Origin: Roseburia_C sp031555935
Lineage (GTDB): Bacteria > Bacillota > Clostridia > Lachnospirales > Lachnospiraceae
Direction: 5' to 3'
DNA length: 64,000 nucleotides
Assembly (NCBI GenBank): GCA_031555935.1
Contig: JAVBTX010000009.1
Location: forward strand, 9,105 to 73,104
Shown here: one piece after another, positions 34,859 to 43,946 of the stretch
Position numbering within the stretch: the first letter of the stretch is position 1
Layout: every line of letters begins with the position of its first letter
Notes under the pieces: model-generated
Told to the model about the DNA's origin: nothing
The model's database searches: none
What the model saw: only the letters and a program-made list of their open reading frames with translations
Program-made: the position numbers and the translations under genes

Positions 34859-37042
34859 CTATTCTACGGGTTCGGCTGGAATAAAAACATGCTCCTTTAA
34901 CCCATTTACTTCTTTCGGCACCATCGCCACAGCCTCTTCGCAGAATTGTTCCTGAGAGTTAACCAAAACCTTGCCGCGCTTGTCAATTTTCTCATAGATT
35001 CCTTCTGCATTTAGTACATGCGCCTTGGTATTATCCTCAAGCTCTACTTCGAGAATGTGCTTAATATCTTTTTTCAGCTTTTCATCCTCAACTGGAAAGG
35101 TGATTTCAACCCGTCGGTCTAAGTTTCGTGGCATCCAGTCAGCACTGCCCATGTATATTTCCTCAATACCATCATTGTAAAAGTAGAAAATCCGGCTATG
35201 TTCTAAGAAATTTCCAACAATGGAACGAACCCTGACATTCTCACTTATCCCTGGTATTCCTGTCTTTAAACAGCAAATTCCTCTGACAATCAAATCAATC
35301 TGGACACCAGCCGCCGCCGCTTCATATAGCGCTGCAATAATTTCCGGGTCACATAAAGAATTCATTTTTGCAATAATCTGCGCTTTCTTACCAGCCGAGG
35401 CATGTTTCATCTCGCGTCTGATTAAGCGCAAAAACTTATTTCTTAACCAGATTGGTGCCACCACCAGACGATTCCATGTTAATGGCTCAGAATAACCAGA
35501 CAACATATTAAAGACTGCTGTCGCATCTTCACCGATTGCTTCTGAACAGGTAAACATTCCGCAATCGGTATAGAGCTTCGCGGTGGAATCATTATAGTTA
35601 CCTGTTCCCAGATGAACATAACGACGGATTCCATCCTCTTCCCGACGTACCACCAGTGCAATCTTGCTGTGTGTTTTCAATCCGACCAGACCATAGATTA
35701 CATGGCATCCGGCCTTTTCTAACATTTTCGCCCAGACAATATTATTTTCCTCATCAAAACGAGCTTTTAACTCAACTAATACCGACACTTGCTTGCCATT
35801 CTCGGCCGCCTGTGCCAGTGATGCAATAATTGGTGAATTACCGCTGACACGATATAAGGTCTGCTTAATTGCTAAAACATCTGGGTCCTTTGATGCCTGA
35901 CGAATAAAATCAACCACGGGGTCAAAGGTCTGATATGGATGATGCAGTAAAATATCACCTTTTTTGATTGTCTCAAAAATATTTTCGCCTGGAACAATGT
36001 GTGGTGATTTTTGAGGCTTATACCCAGCATAACGCAGATTGTCGTAACCTTCTAAGCCATACATTTTCATTAGGAAGGTAAAATCCAGCGGGCCGTTTAA
36101 TTTGTAGATATCATCTTCAACTGCAACATGCAGTTCCTCTTTTAAGACATCCAATAGACGTTTATCAATCTTATCCTCGACCTCTAAACGAATCACCTCT
36201 CCCCATTGCCGTCTTTTCAACTGCTTTTGGATTTCCTTCAACAAATCCTCGGCTTCATCCTCGTCAATTGTCAAATCAGCATTTCGCATAATCCGGTATG
36301 GATAGGCACAGATAATATCATAATTTAAAAACAGTTTCGAGATATTCCGTTCAATCATCTGCTCTAATAAAATAAATGTTACATCACTATCTTTTCCGGA
36401 TGGAATCTGAATTAAACGTGGCAATAGTGATGGCACTTGAACCGTCGCAAACTCATATGCCAGCTTATTCTTCTTGCTTTTCTTTTCTTTTTTATCCGCA
36501 CTCTCTGACACTAATGCCTCTTTTTTCTTAGAAATTAAAGCTGCAATATTCAGGGTCTTGTTTCGAATCAGTGGAAATGGACGTGATGCATCAACTGCCA
36601 TCGGCGTCAATACTGGATATACCGTTTCTTCAAAATACCGGTCAACAATCATTTCCTGCTCTGGTGTCAAATCCTCATGGGCATCAACAATATGAATCCC
36701 CTGATTATTCAGCAGTGGCAACAGCGAACGATTATAGGTTGAATACTGCAATTCCACCAGCTCTCTCGTTGCTCCATTTATCGCCAAGAGCTGTTCAGCG
36801 GCGGTCATTCCGGCAATATCACGTTTTTTATAGCCGGCATGCACCATATCTTTTAACGAAGCAACCCGAACCATAAAAAATTCATCAAGATTAGAAGATG
36901 TTATACTGACGAATTTAATCCGCTCCAGCAATGGAATGGATTTATCACGGGCTTCATTTAATACTCGATTATTGAATTTTAACCAGCTCAGCTCACGATT
37001 CTCGTAATACTGAGGATTGGTAAAATCTTTTGCTTTTTCCAT
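34859..37042 (-). CDS. ppk: Polyphosphate kinase (PPK1)
   Basis: 727 residues. Full PPK1 layout: N-terminal YENRELSWLKFNNRVL, middle, and C1/C2 domains with HSKIALVVRRE..YVHLGTGNYN (catalytic His about 435-440) and the second His in the EHSRIFYF region. It polymerises phosphate from ATP into polyphosphate and runs in reverse. Followed upstream by ppx and an AAA ATPase gene in the same direction. Confidence 0.96.
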   Translation of the reverse strand: MEKAKDFTNPQYYENRELSWLKFNNRVLNEARDKSIPLLERIKFVSITSSNLDEFFMVRVASLKDMVHAGYKKRDIAGMTAAEQLLAINGATRELVELQYSTYNRSLLPLLNNQGIHIVDAHEDLTPEQEMIVDRYFEETVYPVLTPMAVDASRPFPLIRNKTLNIAALISKKKEALVSESADKKEKKSKKNKLAYEFATVQVPSLLPRLIQIPSGKDSDVTFILLEQMIERNISKLFLNYDIICAYPYRIMRNADLTIDEDEAEDLLKEIQKQLKRRQWGEVIRLEVEDKIDKRLLDVLKEELHVAVEDDIYKLNGPLDFTFLMKMYGLEGYDNLRYAGYKPQKSPHIVPGENIFETIKKGDILLHHPYQTFDPVVDFIRQASKDPDVLAIKQTLYRVSGNSPIIASLAQAAENGKQVSVLVELKARFDEENNIVWAKMLEKAGCHVIYGLVGLKTHSKIALVVRREEDGIRRYVHLGTGNYNDSTAKLYTDCGMFTCSEAIGEDATAVFNMLSGYSEPLTWNRLVVAPIWLRNKFLRLIRREMKHASAGKKAQIIAKMNSLCDPEIIAALYEAAAAGVQIDLIVRGICCLKTGIPGISENVRVRSIVGNFLEHSRIFYFYNDGIEEIYMGSADWMPRNLDRRVEITFPVEDEKLKKDIKHILEVELEDNTKAHVLNAEGIYEKIDKRGKVLVNSQEQFCEEAVAMVPKEVNGLKEHVFIPAEPVE

Positions 37043-37057
37043 ATGCTTTCTTCTCCT

Positions 37058-38584
37058 CTAATGATACACTCGTTTTTCTTTAATCACCGGCTTAATACAA
37101 AATACCTCTTCAAAAAATGTTGATTTAGCATCAAATAAGCCTTTTTCCAGCACAATATTATCGGTTGTTTCAATGGTTATCACTAAGTTCTTGCCACTTA
37201 GAGCAACCTTCACATTTTTAAATTTTTGACGGTGACTGCGGTCCATTGCATTTGATATTCGTAAAATTGCCGCTAGCTTGGCAACAATCATATAACTGCG
37301 CTTATCTAATTTATCTGCAATGTCCTCATAACAATCAAGCGGCATTGAATTATAAAGCACCGTTCGCGCAACAATCTCCCGCTCTAAATGACTAAGTCCC
37401 ATAATCTCTGACTGCATGATGATTTCATAAGCACATTTGGCCCCACTGACCAGACTGATGTATTTTCCGCAATCATGTAAAATTGCCGCCGTTTGCAGCA
37501 GCAGACGCTCTCTTTTTTCAAGGCCATGTATCTTCTTCATGACATCAAAAATTTGCAGTGACATTTCGCTAAGCGCATCAATATGCTGGGCATATCCCCA
37601 GTAGCGCACCGCCATATTTCTGGCCGCCGACAATACATCATCATCAAAATCATGCTGTGGTTTGGCAATCCCATGTTTGCCAGCATAATCATAAGCAATT
37701 CCATCGTTGATACTAACTCCGGGCACGTAGATTTCCTGCGCGCCAAGTTCCTCAACAACCCGCTTATAGATTATCATCGCAGGCACAATCAACGGGTCAC
37801 GTTGGTTGGAAAGATTTAGTTCCTCGGCAATCTCCTCGATATGCTTCCGTTTGAGTTTGTTCATATAGTGAATAAAGCGGTCTGTTTTTACGGCAATGGT
37901 CTGATTCTTTTCAATTCTCCGCATCACCTCAGTAATATAATCGCCCATCAAAATCACATTGGCAATTTCCTGATTTTCCAGATACAACGCCTTAAATACT
38001 TCTAATTCCTTATCAACCAATTCCTGCATCTGATTTTCAACATGAGTAACCGCGGTTTCAATTGTCGCTAACTTCTCACGTACCCGCATCGTGCCTAACA
38101 TCAAATGCTGGGTTGTCACGACATTGCCTTTGACAAATAGGGTAATTTGCAGACTGCCGCCCCCTACGTCTACCAACGCTGCACTCTCCCCAATCATCCG
38201 GTTAAATTCCGGCTTCGCGGCAATTGATTTATAGCTGATAAAACGCTGTTCGGAATTGCTTAAGACCTGAATCTTTAATTTTGTTCGTAATGCAATCTGG
38301 TCTAAAATAAACAGCTCATTTCTGGCATCACTAATGACTGAACCACAACAGGCACTGTAATCATCGACCCGGTATTCCTGCATAATGCCTGCAAATCCTT
38401 GTAATACCTCGCACATTTCGTCGACCAGCTCATAGCCAATCTGCCCACTGGCATAAACATCACGTCCAAGGGCAATTCGGTGTCTGACATGGTCCACTTC
38501 ACGAATTTCCTTTTTCGCCGCCAGCTCAAATATTTTCAAACTTAGTTCATAAGAACCAATATAAATTGCCGCAAAACTTTTCAT
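37058..38584 (-). CDS. ppx: Ppx/GppA exopolyphosphatase with HD-like C-terminal domain
   Basis: 508 residues from ATG 38584; the earlier in-frame ATG lies inside the ATPase gene, and AAGGAAA precedes the chosen start. Residues about 1-300 form the actin-like Ppx/GppA domain (YIGSYELSLKIFE, SVISDARN, AALVDVGGGSLQITLF). The C-terminal part (about 320-500) is HD-domain-like with ILHDCGKYISL. It hydrolyses polyphosphate ends or pppGpp. Sits 15 bp upstream of ppk, so the two act on the same polymer. Confidence 0.9.
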   Translation of the reverse strand: MKSFAAIYIGSYELSLKIFELAAKKEIREVDHVRHRIALGRDVYASGQIGYELVDEMCEVLQGFAGIMQEYRVDDYSACCGSVISDARNELFILDQIALRTKLKIQVLSNSEQRFISYKSIAAKPEFNRMIGESAALVDVGGGSLQITLFVKGNVVTTQHLMLGTMRVREKLATIETAVTHVENQMQELVDKELEVFKALYLENQEIANVILMGDYITEVMRRIEKNQTIAVKTDRFIHYMNKLKRKHIEEIAEELNLSNQRDPLIVPAMIIYKRVVEELGAQEIYVPGVSINDGIAYDYAGKHGIAKPQHDFDDDVLSAARNMAVRYWGYAQHIDALSEMSLQIFDVMKKIHGLEKRERLLLQTAAILHDCGKYISLVSGAKCAYEIIMQSEIMGLSHLEREIVARTVLYNSMPLDCYEDIADKLDKRSYMIVAKLAAILRISNAMDRSHRQKFKNVKVALSGKNLVITIETTDNIVLEKGLFDAKSTFFEEVFCIKPVIKEKRVYH

Positions 38585-38601
38585 ATGACTTTTCCTTTCC
38601 G

Positions 38602-39900
38602 CTAATCCTGCCTGCCCAGAAGATAGTTGATAAACTGTTGTGCCGTCCGGCCGGACAAGCCGCCATGATAAAGCTCCCACTTATTCGCTTCGGCTAATAA
38701 TTCCGCTTCTGATATTTGAACCTGATGACGTTTGGCCAGTATCTTGACAATTTCCTGAAATTCTTTCTTCTCCGGCGCACCAAAATAAATACTGACGCCA
38801 AACCTTGCCACTAAAGATAATTTTTCCTGAACGGTGTCAGAAGTATGCATATCTTCACGAATCCCCTCTTTATCGGAGTAGTTTTCCCGAATCAGATGCC
38901 GTCGGTTGGAAGTCGCATAAATCAAAACATTTTCCGGCTTCTTCTCGAGTCCGCCTTCGATGACTGCCTTGAGATATTTATATTCAATCTCAAATTCTTC
39001 AAAAGATAAATCATCCATGTAAATAATAAACTTATAGTTTCGATTCTTAACCAGTGACAAGACTGTCTGCAAGTCTTGAAACTGATGCTTATAGACTTCA
39101 ATCAAACGCAGACCGTCTCCATAATACTGATTAACAATTGCCTTGATACTCGTTGATTTACCTGTTCCAGCATCACCATAAAGCAAGCAGTTATTCGCGA
39201 CTTTTCCCTTCACAAATGCTTCCGTGTTATCAATTAACTTTTTCTTTGCAATCTCATAGCCAACTAAATCATCCAAATGAACATGAGCCACCTTGGTAAT
39301 CGGCTCAAAATCCGCCGCTCCAGCCTCATCGTGAATAATGCGAAAAGCTTTGTGCAGACCAAAACGGCCAACTCCGAAGTCACGGTAAAAAGTAGTCACA
39401 ATGTCTTTAAATTCGGCTACGGTTGCCGCCTTATTTAACGATACCGCCAGCTCGACAATACGGTCACGAATCCGCTGATTAAAGACCTTACCATTGCCAT
39501 CGACATTTAAAAATGCGGTCATCATTGCTACTTCTTCGGCACCCAAAACCTTTTCTAAATCCAACGCCTTTACTTCAAATAACTGCTTGATAATGGTAAA
39601 ATCATGCAATGCCACCTGATTTATCGTGCCGTCCACATTGCCCTTCATCTCACAGGCCATGCTATATGCATTTTCATGGTTAACTAGGACATACGCTAAA
39701 AAACAGTGCCACAAGTTCCCTTCAAAGCCATGACTAATTGCCATTTCAACTAACCGGCTGAGGCAGCTATAATATAAATTGCGAATATCTTGTTGAAGCA
39801 GATTTCGTTCTTTACACGACTCAATGACACTGGTAAAATCGTAAAACAATTGTTCCTCTTCAAAATGCTTATATAAAATCAAGTCTTTCGTATCCTGCAT
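38602..39900 (-). CDS. AAA ATPase, DUF815 type
   Basis: 432 residues. An N-terminal non-ATPase part (about 1-200) with helical repeats, then a P-loop AAA domain with Walker A YGDAGTGKST (241-250), and a sensor-like Arg region. The family is called DUF815 and its role is unknown. Immediately upstream of ppx, it may be part of a polyphosphate-associated transcription unit; that is inference from position only. Confidence 0.85.
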   Translation of the reverse strand: MQDTKDLILYKHFEEEQLFYDFTSVIESCKERNLLQQDIRNLYYSCLSRLVEMAISHGFEGNLWHCFLAYVLVNHENAYSMACEMKGNVDGTINQVALHDFTIIKQLFEVKALDLEKVLGAEEVAMMTAFLNVDGNGKVFNQRIRDRIVELAVSLNKAATVAEFKDIVTTFYRDFGVGRFGLHKAFRIIHDEAGAADFEPITKVAHVHLDDLVGYEIAKKKLIDNTEAFVKGKVANNCLLYGDAGTGKSTSIKAIVNQYYGDGLRLIEVYKHQFQDLQTVLSLVKNRNYKFIIYMDDLSFEEFEIEYKYLKAVIEGGLEKKPENVLIYATSNRRHLIRENYSDKEGIREDMHTSDTVQEKLSLVARFGVSIYFGAPEKKEFQEIVKILAKRHQVQISEAELLAEANKWELYHGGLSGRTAQQFINYLLGRQD

Positions 39901-39946
39901 ATTCTCTCCACTTTTCCCCAGTCGGTGCGAGGGGAATTTCCCTTTA

Positions 39947-41077
39947 TTAATAATTTCCCAATATTTTTAATGTTGTTGTCTCTTCTTCTAATCCCCGCAG
40001 GGCATTTTGTACGGCGCTGTCATTTAAATTTCCTTCGAAATCAATGAAGAACCGATATTCCCAATTGCGCTTTTGGATTGGCCGGGATTCGATTTTGTTC
40101 ATGTTCAAATTATTATAGATAAAATGAGACAAGGCGTGATATAATGTTCCACTCTCATGCTGGATTTCAAAGCAGATGCTGACTTTTCCTGCATTCCTGG
40201 TATATATTTTTTTCCCAGTAACAATGACAAATCTGGTTTTATTATTTACATTATTCTGAAAATCTTCCTTTAATACCTTTAAGCCATAGATTTCGGCATT
40301 GTGTTTGCTGGCGATGGCGGCCTGATTTTTCTGCATATCTTCTTTTATAATTCGCGCTGCCACGGCGGTATTCTTCACACTATGTTTTTCCCACTCACGA
40401 TGTTCTTCTAAGTAACGGTTGCACTGCATCAATGCTTGCGGATGAGAATAGACGCGTGTAATGTCTGAAAGTTCCGCTTCTGGCAAGCCCAGCAGACAAT
40501 GGTCAATTTTAATAATCTGTTCCCCAACAATTACATTGTCATATTCCACTAATAAATCATAGTTCTCAGAGACACTTCCCGCTGATGAATTTTCGATTGG
40601 CAAGACTGCGTAATCGGCTTCACCGTTTGCTATCTTCTCCATCGCATCACGCCATGTTTCAACGTGGATTCCTTCGGTATCAGCACCAAAATATTCTTTC
40701 ATTGCCATTTGACTATTGGCACCCTCTTCGCCTTGATAAACAATTTTTATCTGCTCATCTGGTAGCTTGTCCACTACTTTAAAATCCATCTCCGAAACAA
40801 TTCCGTGTGCCGTCAAGAGCTGGTATTGACGTTTACGGCTAACACTCATAATCTGTTCAAATAATTCCCGGACACCGCTTTTCAAAAAATCTGCATCCAC
40901 ATATTCAGTTACTTTTTCTAATTTTTGGATTTCACGTTCTTTATCAAAGACTTGTTTCCCAACTGATATTTTATATTCAGCCACCTCTTCCGCTAACTGC
41001 ATTCGTTTTTCGTATAATGCCACTAACTGGGCATCCACGTTATCTATTTCATCACGTATCTCTAGTAAATCCTTCAT
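39947..41077 (-). CDS. pheA: Chorismate mutase / prephenate dehydratase (P-protein)
   Basis: 376 residues from ATG 41077; the other candidate, a TTG 12 bases upstream, overlaps the AAGGA. The chorismate mutase domain (about 1-85, with RDEIDNVDAQLVALYEKR) is followed by prephenate dehydratase (YQGEEGANSQMAMKE, about 115-295) with TRFVIV, and an ACT domain (ALSHFIYNNLNMNKIESRP) for phenylalanine feedback. It makes phenylpyruvate from chorismate via prephenate. No attenuator was seen; the promoter is shared with the divergent gene at 41199. Confidence 0.95.
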   Translation of the reverse strand: MKDLLEIRDEIDNVDAQLVALYEKRMQLAEEVAEYKISVGKQVFDKEREIQKLEKVTEYVDADFLKSGVRELFEQIMSVSRKRQYQLLTAHGIVSEMDFKVVDKLPDEQIKIVYQGEEGANSQMAMKEYFGADTEGIHVETWRDAMEKIANGEADYAVLPIENSSAGSVSENYDLLVEYDNVIVGEQIIKIDHCLLGLPEAELSDITRVYSHPQALMQCNRYLEEHREWEKHSVKNTAVAARIIKEDMQKNQAAIASKHNAEIYGLKVLKEDFQNNVNNKTRFVIVTGKKIYTRNAGKVSICFEIQHESGTLYHALSHFIYNNLNMNKIESRPIQKRNWEYRFFIDFEGNLNDSAVQNALRGLEEETTTLKILGNY

Positions 41078-41104
41078 AAATTGTACCAATTCCTTTTTCT
41101 TTCT

Positions 41105-41156
41105 ATCATATACTATTCCTTTTTTGGTTGCAAGTTCCTAGCAACAAAGTTATAAT
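41105..41156. promoter_or_regulatory. Divergent pheA / 41199 promoters sharing one -35
   Basis: The palindromic hexamer TTGCAA at 41128-41133 serves both strands: plus strand TTGCAA-N17-TATAAT (41151-41156) towards the 41199 gene, and minus strand TTGCAA-N17-TATGAT (41105-41110) towards pheA. Both spacers are exactly 17 bp, so two RNA polymerases could not bind at once. Confidence 0.7.
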
Positions 41157-41198
41157 TTTTTACATAACATTTACCGATACTTTGCAGGAGGTTTTGAC

Positions 41199-42221
41199 AT
41201 GACAAAATCGCAATCAAATAAACGAAATATTATTATCTTAGCACTTATCATTTTAATTATTGCGGCTATTACGCTGATTCAGCATCAACTGTCTAAAACA
41301 AAATTCAATGATTCCTTTGTCAATGGCAATCAGGCGGGAAATCTATACAACGCTGGTCTGTTCTGTGAAAGTGATGACTTGATTTTTTTCAGCAACCCGA
41401 AGGACCAACATAAATTATACTCGATGACAACTGATGGTAATAACTTAACAAAGTTGTCTGACGATACGGTTTCCTATATTAATGCGGATGAACATTATAT
41501 CTACTATGTTCGCGACAACAATAATAATGGAACTGCTTTTTCTTTTTTGAAATGGAGCAGCAACAGCTTGTGCCGCATTAGTCGCAGTGGCGGTAAGGTG
41601 ACTATCTTAGATAATGACCCTTGCCTTTATGCTTCCTTGGTGGGGAATTATATTTACTACATTCATTATGATAAAGAAAGTGCATCGACACTATACAAAA
41701 TCAAAATTGATGGCACGGAAAAACAACAGGTTAATATAAATCCTTACTTCACCTGCTGTACCAATGGCTCTTATCTTTATTATAACGGTTTGGATGGCGA
41801 CCATAATATTTATCGTTTTGATACTCAGACTGGTTCCGAGACGTTACTTTATGAGGGTAACTGCTGGCAGCCGGTCGTTATCGGTGAAATCGCTTATTTT
41901 CTCGCCGCGGAAAATAATTACGCACTGACGAAGGCAGACCTTTCGACTGGTGAAACGACGACCCTTTCGACTGACCGTGTCGATTGTTTTAATGTTTTTG
42001 GCAGCTATATCTACTATCAGCGCAGTGACACGAATCATCCAGCACTCTGCCGCATTACGACTGATGGCGACAACTTAGAAGAAATCATGGCCGGAATTTA
42101 CACCAGCATTAATATTGCTGGCGATTATGTATATTTCTATACCTTTCATGATGACACCACTTGTTACCGTTTGCCATTTGCCGGAAATGCCGAGATTAGT
42201 GAATTTGTTCCTACTGAATGA
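41199..42221 (+). CDS. DUF5050-like membrane-anchored beta-propeller protein
   Basis: 340 residues. One N-terminal transmembrane helix (IIILALIILIIAAITLI) then repeated YYVRDNN-, GNYIYYIHY-, DGDNLE-type strands typical of DUF5050 propeller-like sensors. GCAGGAGG precedes ATG. No enzymatic motif. Function unknown; it shares a -35 with pheA. Confidence 0.8.
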   Translation: MTKSQSNKRNIIILALIILIIAAITLIQHQLSKTKFNDSFVNGNQAGNLYNAGLFCESDDLIFFSNPKDQHKLYSMTTDGNNLTKLSDDTVSYINADEHYIYYVRDNNNNGTAFSFLKWSSNSLCRISRSGGKVTILDNDPCLYASLVGNYIYYIHYDKESASTLYKIKIDGTEKQQVNINPYFTCCTNGSYLYYNGLDGDHNIYRFDTQTGSETLLYEGNCWQPVVIGEIAYFLAAENNYALTKADLSTGETTTLSTDRVDCFNVFGSYIYYQRSDTNHPALCRITTDGDNLEEIMAGIYTSINIAGDYVYFYTFHDDTTCYRLPFAGNAEISEFVPTE

Positions 42222-42228
42222 ATATGCT

Positions 42229-42249
42229 CCGCCAGGCGCACGTAAAAAA
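42229..42249. repeat. Short repeat CGCCAGGCGCACGTAAAA
   Basis: Related sequence (CGCCAGGTGCACATAAAA) occurs at 57705-57724, downstream of the Trp leader terminator. Confidence 0.4.
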
Positions 42250-42250
42250 T

Positions 42251-42340
42251 AAGGAGGCCCAGCATAATGATATAATCCCCCTAAAGTAGACAGATATCTA
42301 CTTTACAAGGGATGAATCATAATGCTTTGGGTCTCCTTTT
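42251..42340. repeat. Palindromic MITE-like element C between convergent genes
   Basis: A 90-bp near-perfect palindrome with AAGGAG, CCC, GCAT, ATGAT, ATCCC and AAGTAGA arms closing at GATATC. A and T runs flank it, so it can also end transcription on both strands. The AAGTAGACAG-type end resembles IS-element ends; no transposase was seen. Confidence 0.6.
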
Positions 42341-42358
42341 TCAAAATCTAAATTATAA

Positions 42359-43846
42359 TTATATAATGATACATACCAGTCCGCCATTGCTGTCATTGAC
42401 AATCTTCTGCATCGTATCCTGTAACTTCAGCTGACTTTCGTCATCCATCATCGAAATCTTACTGCGAATACCATCTTCCATCAGCTCACCGATTGATTTG
42501 CCAAAAATGTTGGTATTCCAAACTCCATCAGCGGTGCTTTGACCTTCTCTGATATAGGATATTAAATCATTGGCCTGGTCCTCACTGCCGACAATTGGCG
42601 CAATCTCAGTTTCAATATTGGCCTTAATCATGTGAATGGACGGCGATTGTGCTTTCATTTTGACGCCAAATTTGTTGCCATGTTTAATCAGCACTGGTTC
42701 TTCTAACCGGATGTCATCTAGCTGCGGCGTTACAACACCGTAACCTTTCATCTTGACTGCATTCATCGCCAGCGCGACCTGCTCATATTCCTTGCGCTTC
42801 TCTGCCAGCTCTTTAATCATTGAAATCAACTGATACTCGCCCTTGACCTCAATGCCGGTCATCTCACTCATATTTTCGTAGTAATATTTTTCATCAACGT
42901 CCATATGTACTGATACGTTACCCTTTTCAAGGCTCATATTATCCAGCTTCATCCGGGTAATATATTCACCATCTGGAGTAAAGTCATACTCCATCAAATC
43001 CTTGGTGCGGGTAATCTCCGATAACACCCGTTTGGCATTGGAAATTACGCTTGCCTTGATGGCATTTCCGCTGTCTAACATCTCCACCCATTTTGGAAGG
43101 AAGAAATCCATTTTTACCACCGGAAATTCATAGAGAATTCCTTTTAGGATGCTATTGACATCTTCTTTGCGAAGCTGTTCACAGTTAACCGGAAAGACGC
43201 TGACTTGATATTTATCCTTCAGCTCGTCGGCTAATCTGACCGTCTCATCACTATATGGCTTAACGGAATTTAACAGCATGACAAACGGTTTCCCGATTTT
43301 CTTTAATTCCTTAACGGTTTCCTCTTCGCCCTTAACATAGCTTTCCCGCGGAATATCGGTAAAGGAACCGTCAGCCGTGACAACAATACCAATCGTGCTA
43401 TGATCCTTGATAACCTTCCGGGTGCCAATTTCGGCCGCCTGGGTAAATGGTATTTCGTGGTCGAACCACGGCGTTTTGACCATTCGCTCAACGCCATTTT
43501 CCAAATGTCCGCTCGCACCATCCACCATATAACCAACACAATCTATTAATCTTACATTTACTTTGGTATCATCGCCTAACCGGATTTCGGCGGCATCCTT
43601 TGGTATAAATTTCGGTTCCGTTGTCATTATGGTTTTTCCCTGAGCTGCCTGCGGCATCTCATCTACGGCCCTCGCTTTGCTGTTTTCATCCTCCATAAAT
43701 GGCAATACCATTAATTCCATAAATCGTTTAATAAAGGAGGACTTGCCAGTGCGGACTGCACCAATGATACCAATATAAATCTCACCATTGGTACGGGCAC
43801 TGATATCTTTGTACATATCGTACGTGCCTGTATTAAAATTATCCAT
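42359..43846 (-). CDS. spoIVA: Stage IV sporulation protein A
   Basis: 495 residues from ATG 43846 with GGAAGGGG upstream. The N-terminal GTPase-like domain has GIIGAVRTGKSSF (Walker A), then YMVDGASGHLEN and IVVTADGSFTDIPR; the C-terminal region forms the polymer in the spore coat basement layer and ends with the typical GLVCIII. In Bacillus SpoIVA is an ATPase that self-assembles around the forespore. The gene shows that the organism makes endospores. Confidence 0.96.
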   Translation of the reverse strand: MDNFNTGTYDMYKDISARTNGEIYIGIIGAVRTGKSSFIKRFMELMVLPFMEDENSKARAVDEMPQAAQGKTIMTTEPKFIPKDAAEIRLGDDTKVNVRLIDCVGYMVDGASGHLENGVERMVKTPWFDHEIPFTQAAEIGTRKVIKDHSTIGIVVTADGSFTDIPRESYVKGEEETVKELKKIGKPFVMLLNSVKPYSDETVRLADELKDKYQVSVFPVNCEQLRKEDVNSILKGILYEFPVVKMDFFLPKWVEMLDSGNAIKASVISNAKRVLSEITRTKDLMEYDFTPDGEYITRMKLDNMSLEKGNVSVHMDVDEKYYYENMSEMTGIEVKGEYQLISMIKELAEKRKEYEQVALAMNAVKMKGYGVVTPQLDDIRLEEPVLIKHGNKFGVKMKAQSPSIHMIKANIETEIAPIVGSEDQANDLISYIREGQSTADGVWNTNIFGKSIGELMEDGIRSKISMMDDESQLKLQDTMQKIVNDSNGGLVCIII

Positions 43847-43902
43847 AAATATACCCCTTCCACACAATATTTGCCCACTAACGTGCATGGCTATTTTGAT
43901 AT

Positions 43903-43931
43903 ATTGTATGTTGGGGGTACAACGCTTAGAC
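43903..43931 (-). promoter_or_regulatory. Sigma-E-like promoter of spoIVA
   Basis: Minus strand GTCTAAG (43925-43931), 14 bp, CATACAAT (43903-43910). The -10 matches the SigE consensus CATACANT exactly; the -35 is weaker. Confidence 0.55.
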
Positions 43932-43946
43932 CTATAAAATGATATG

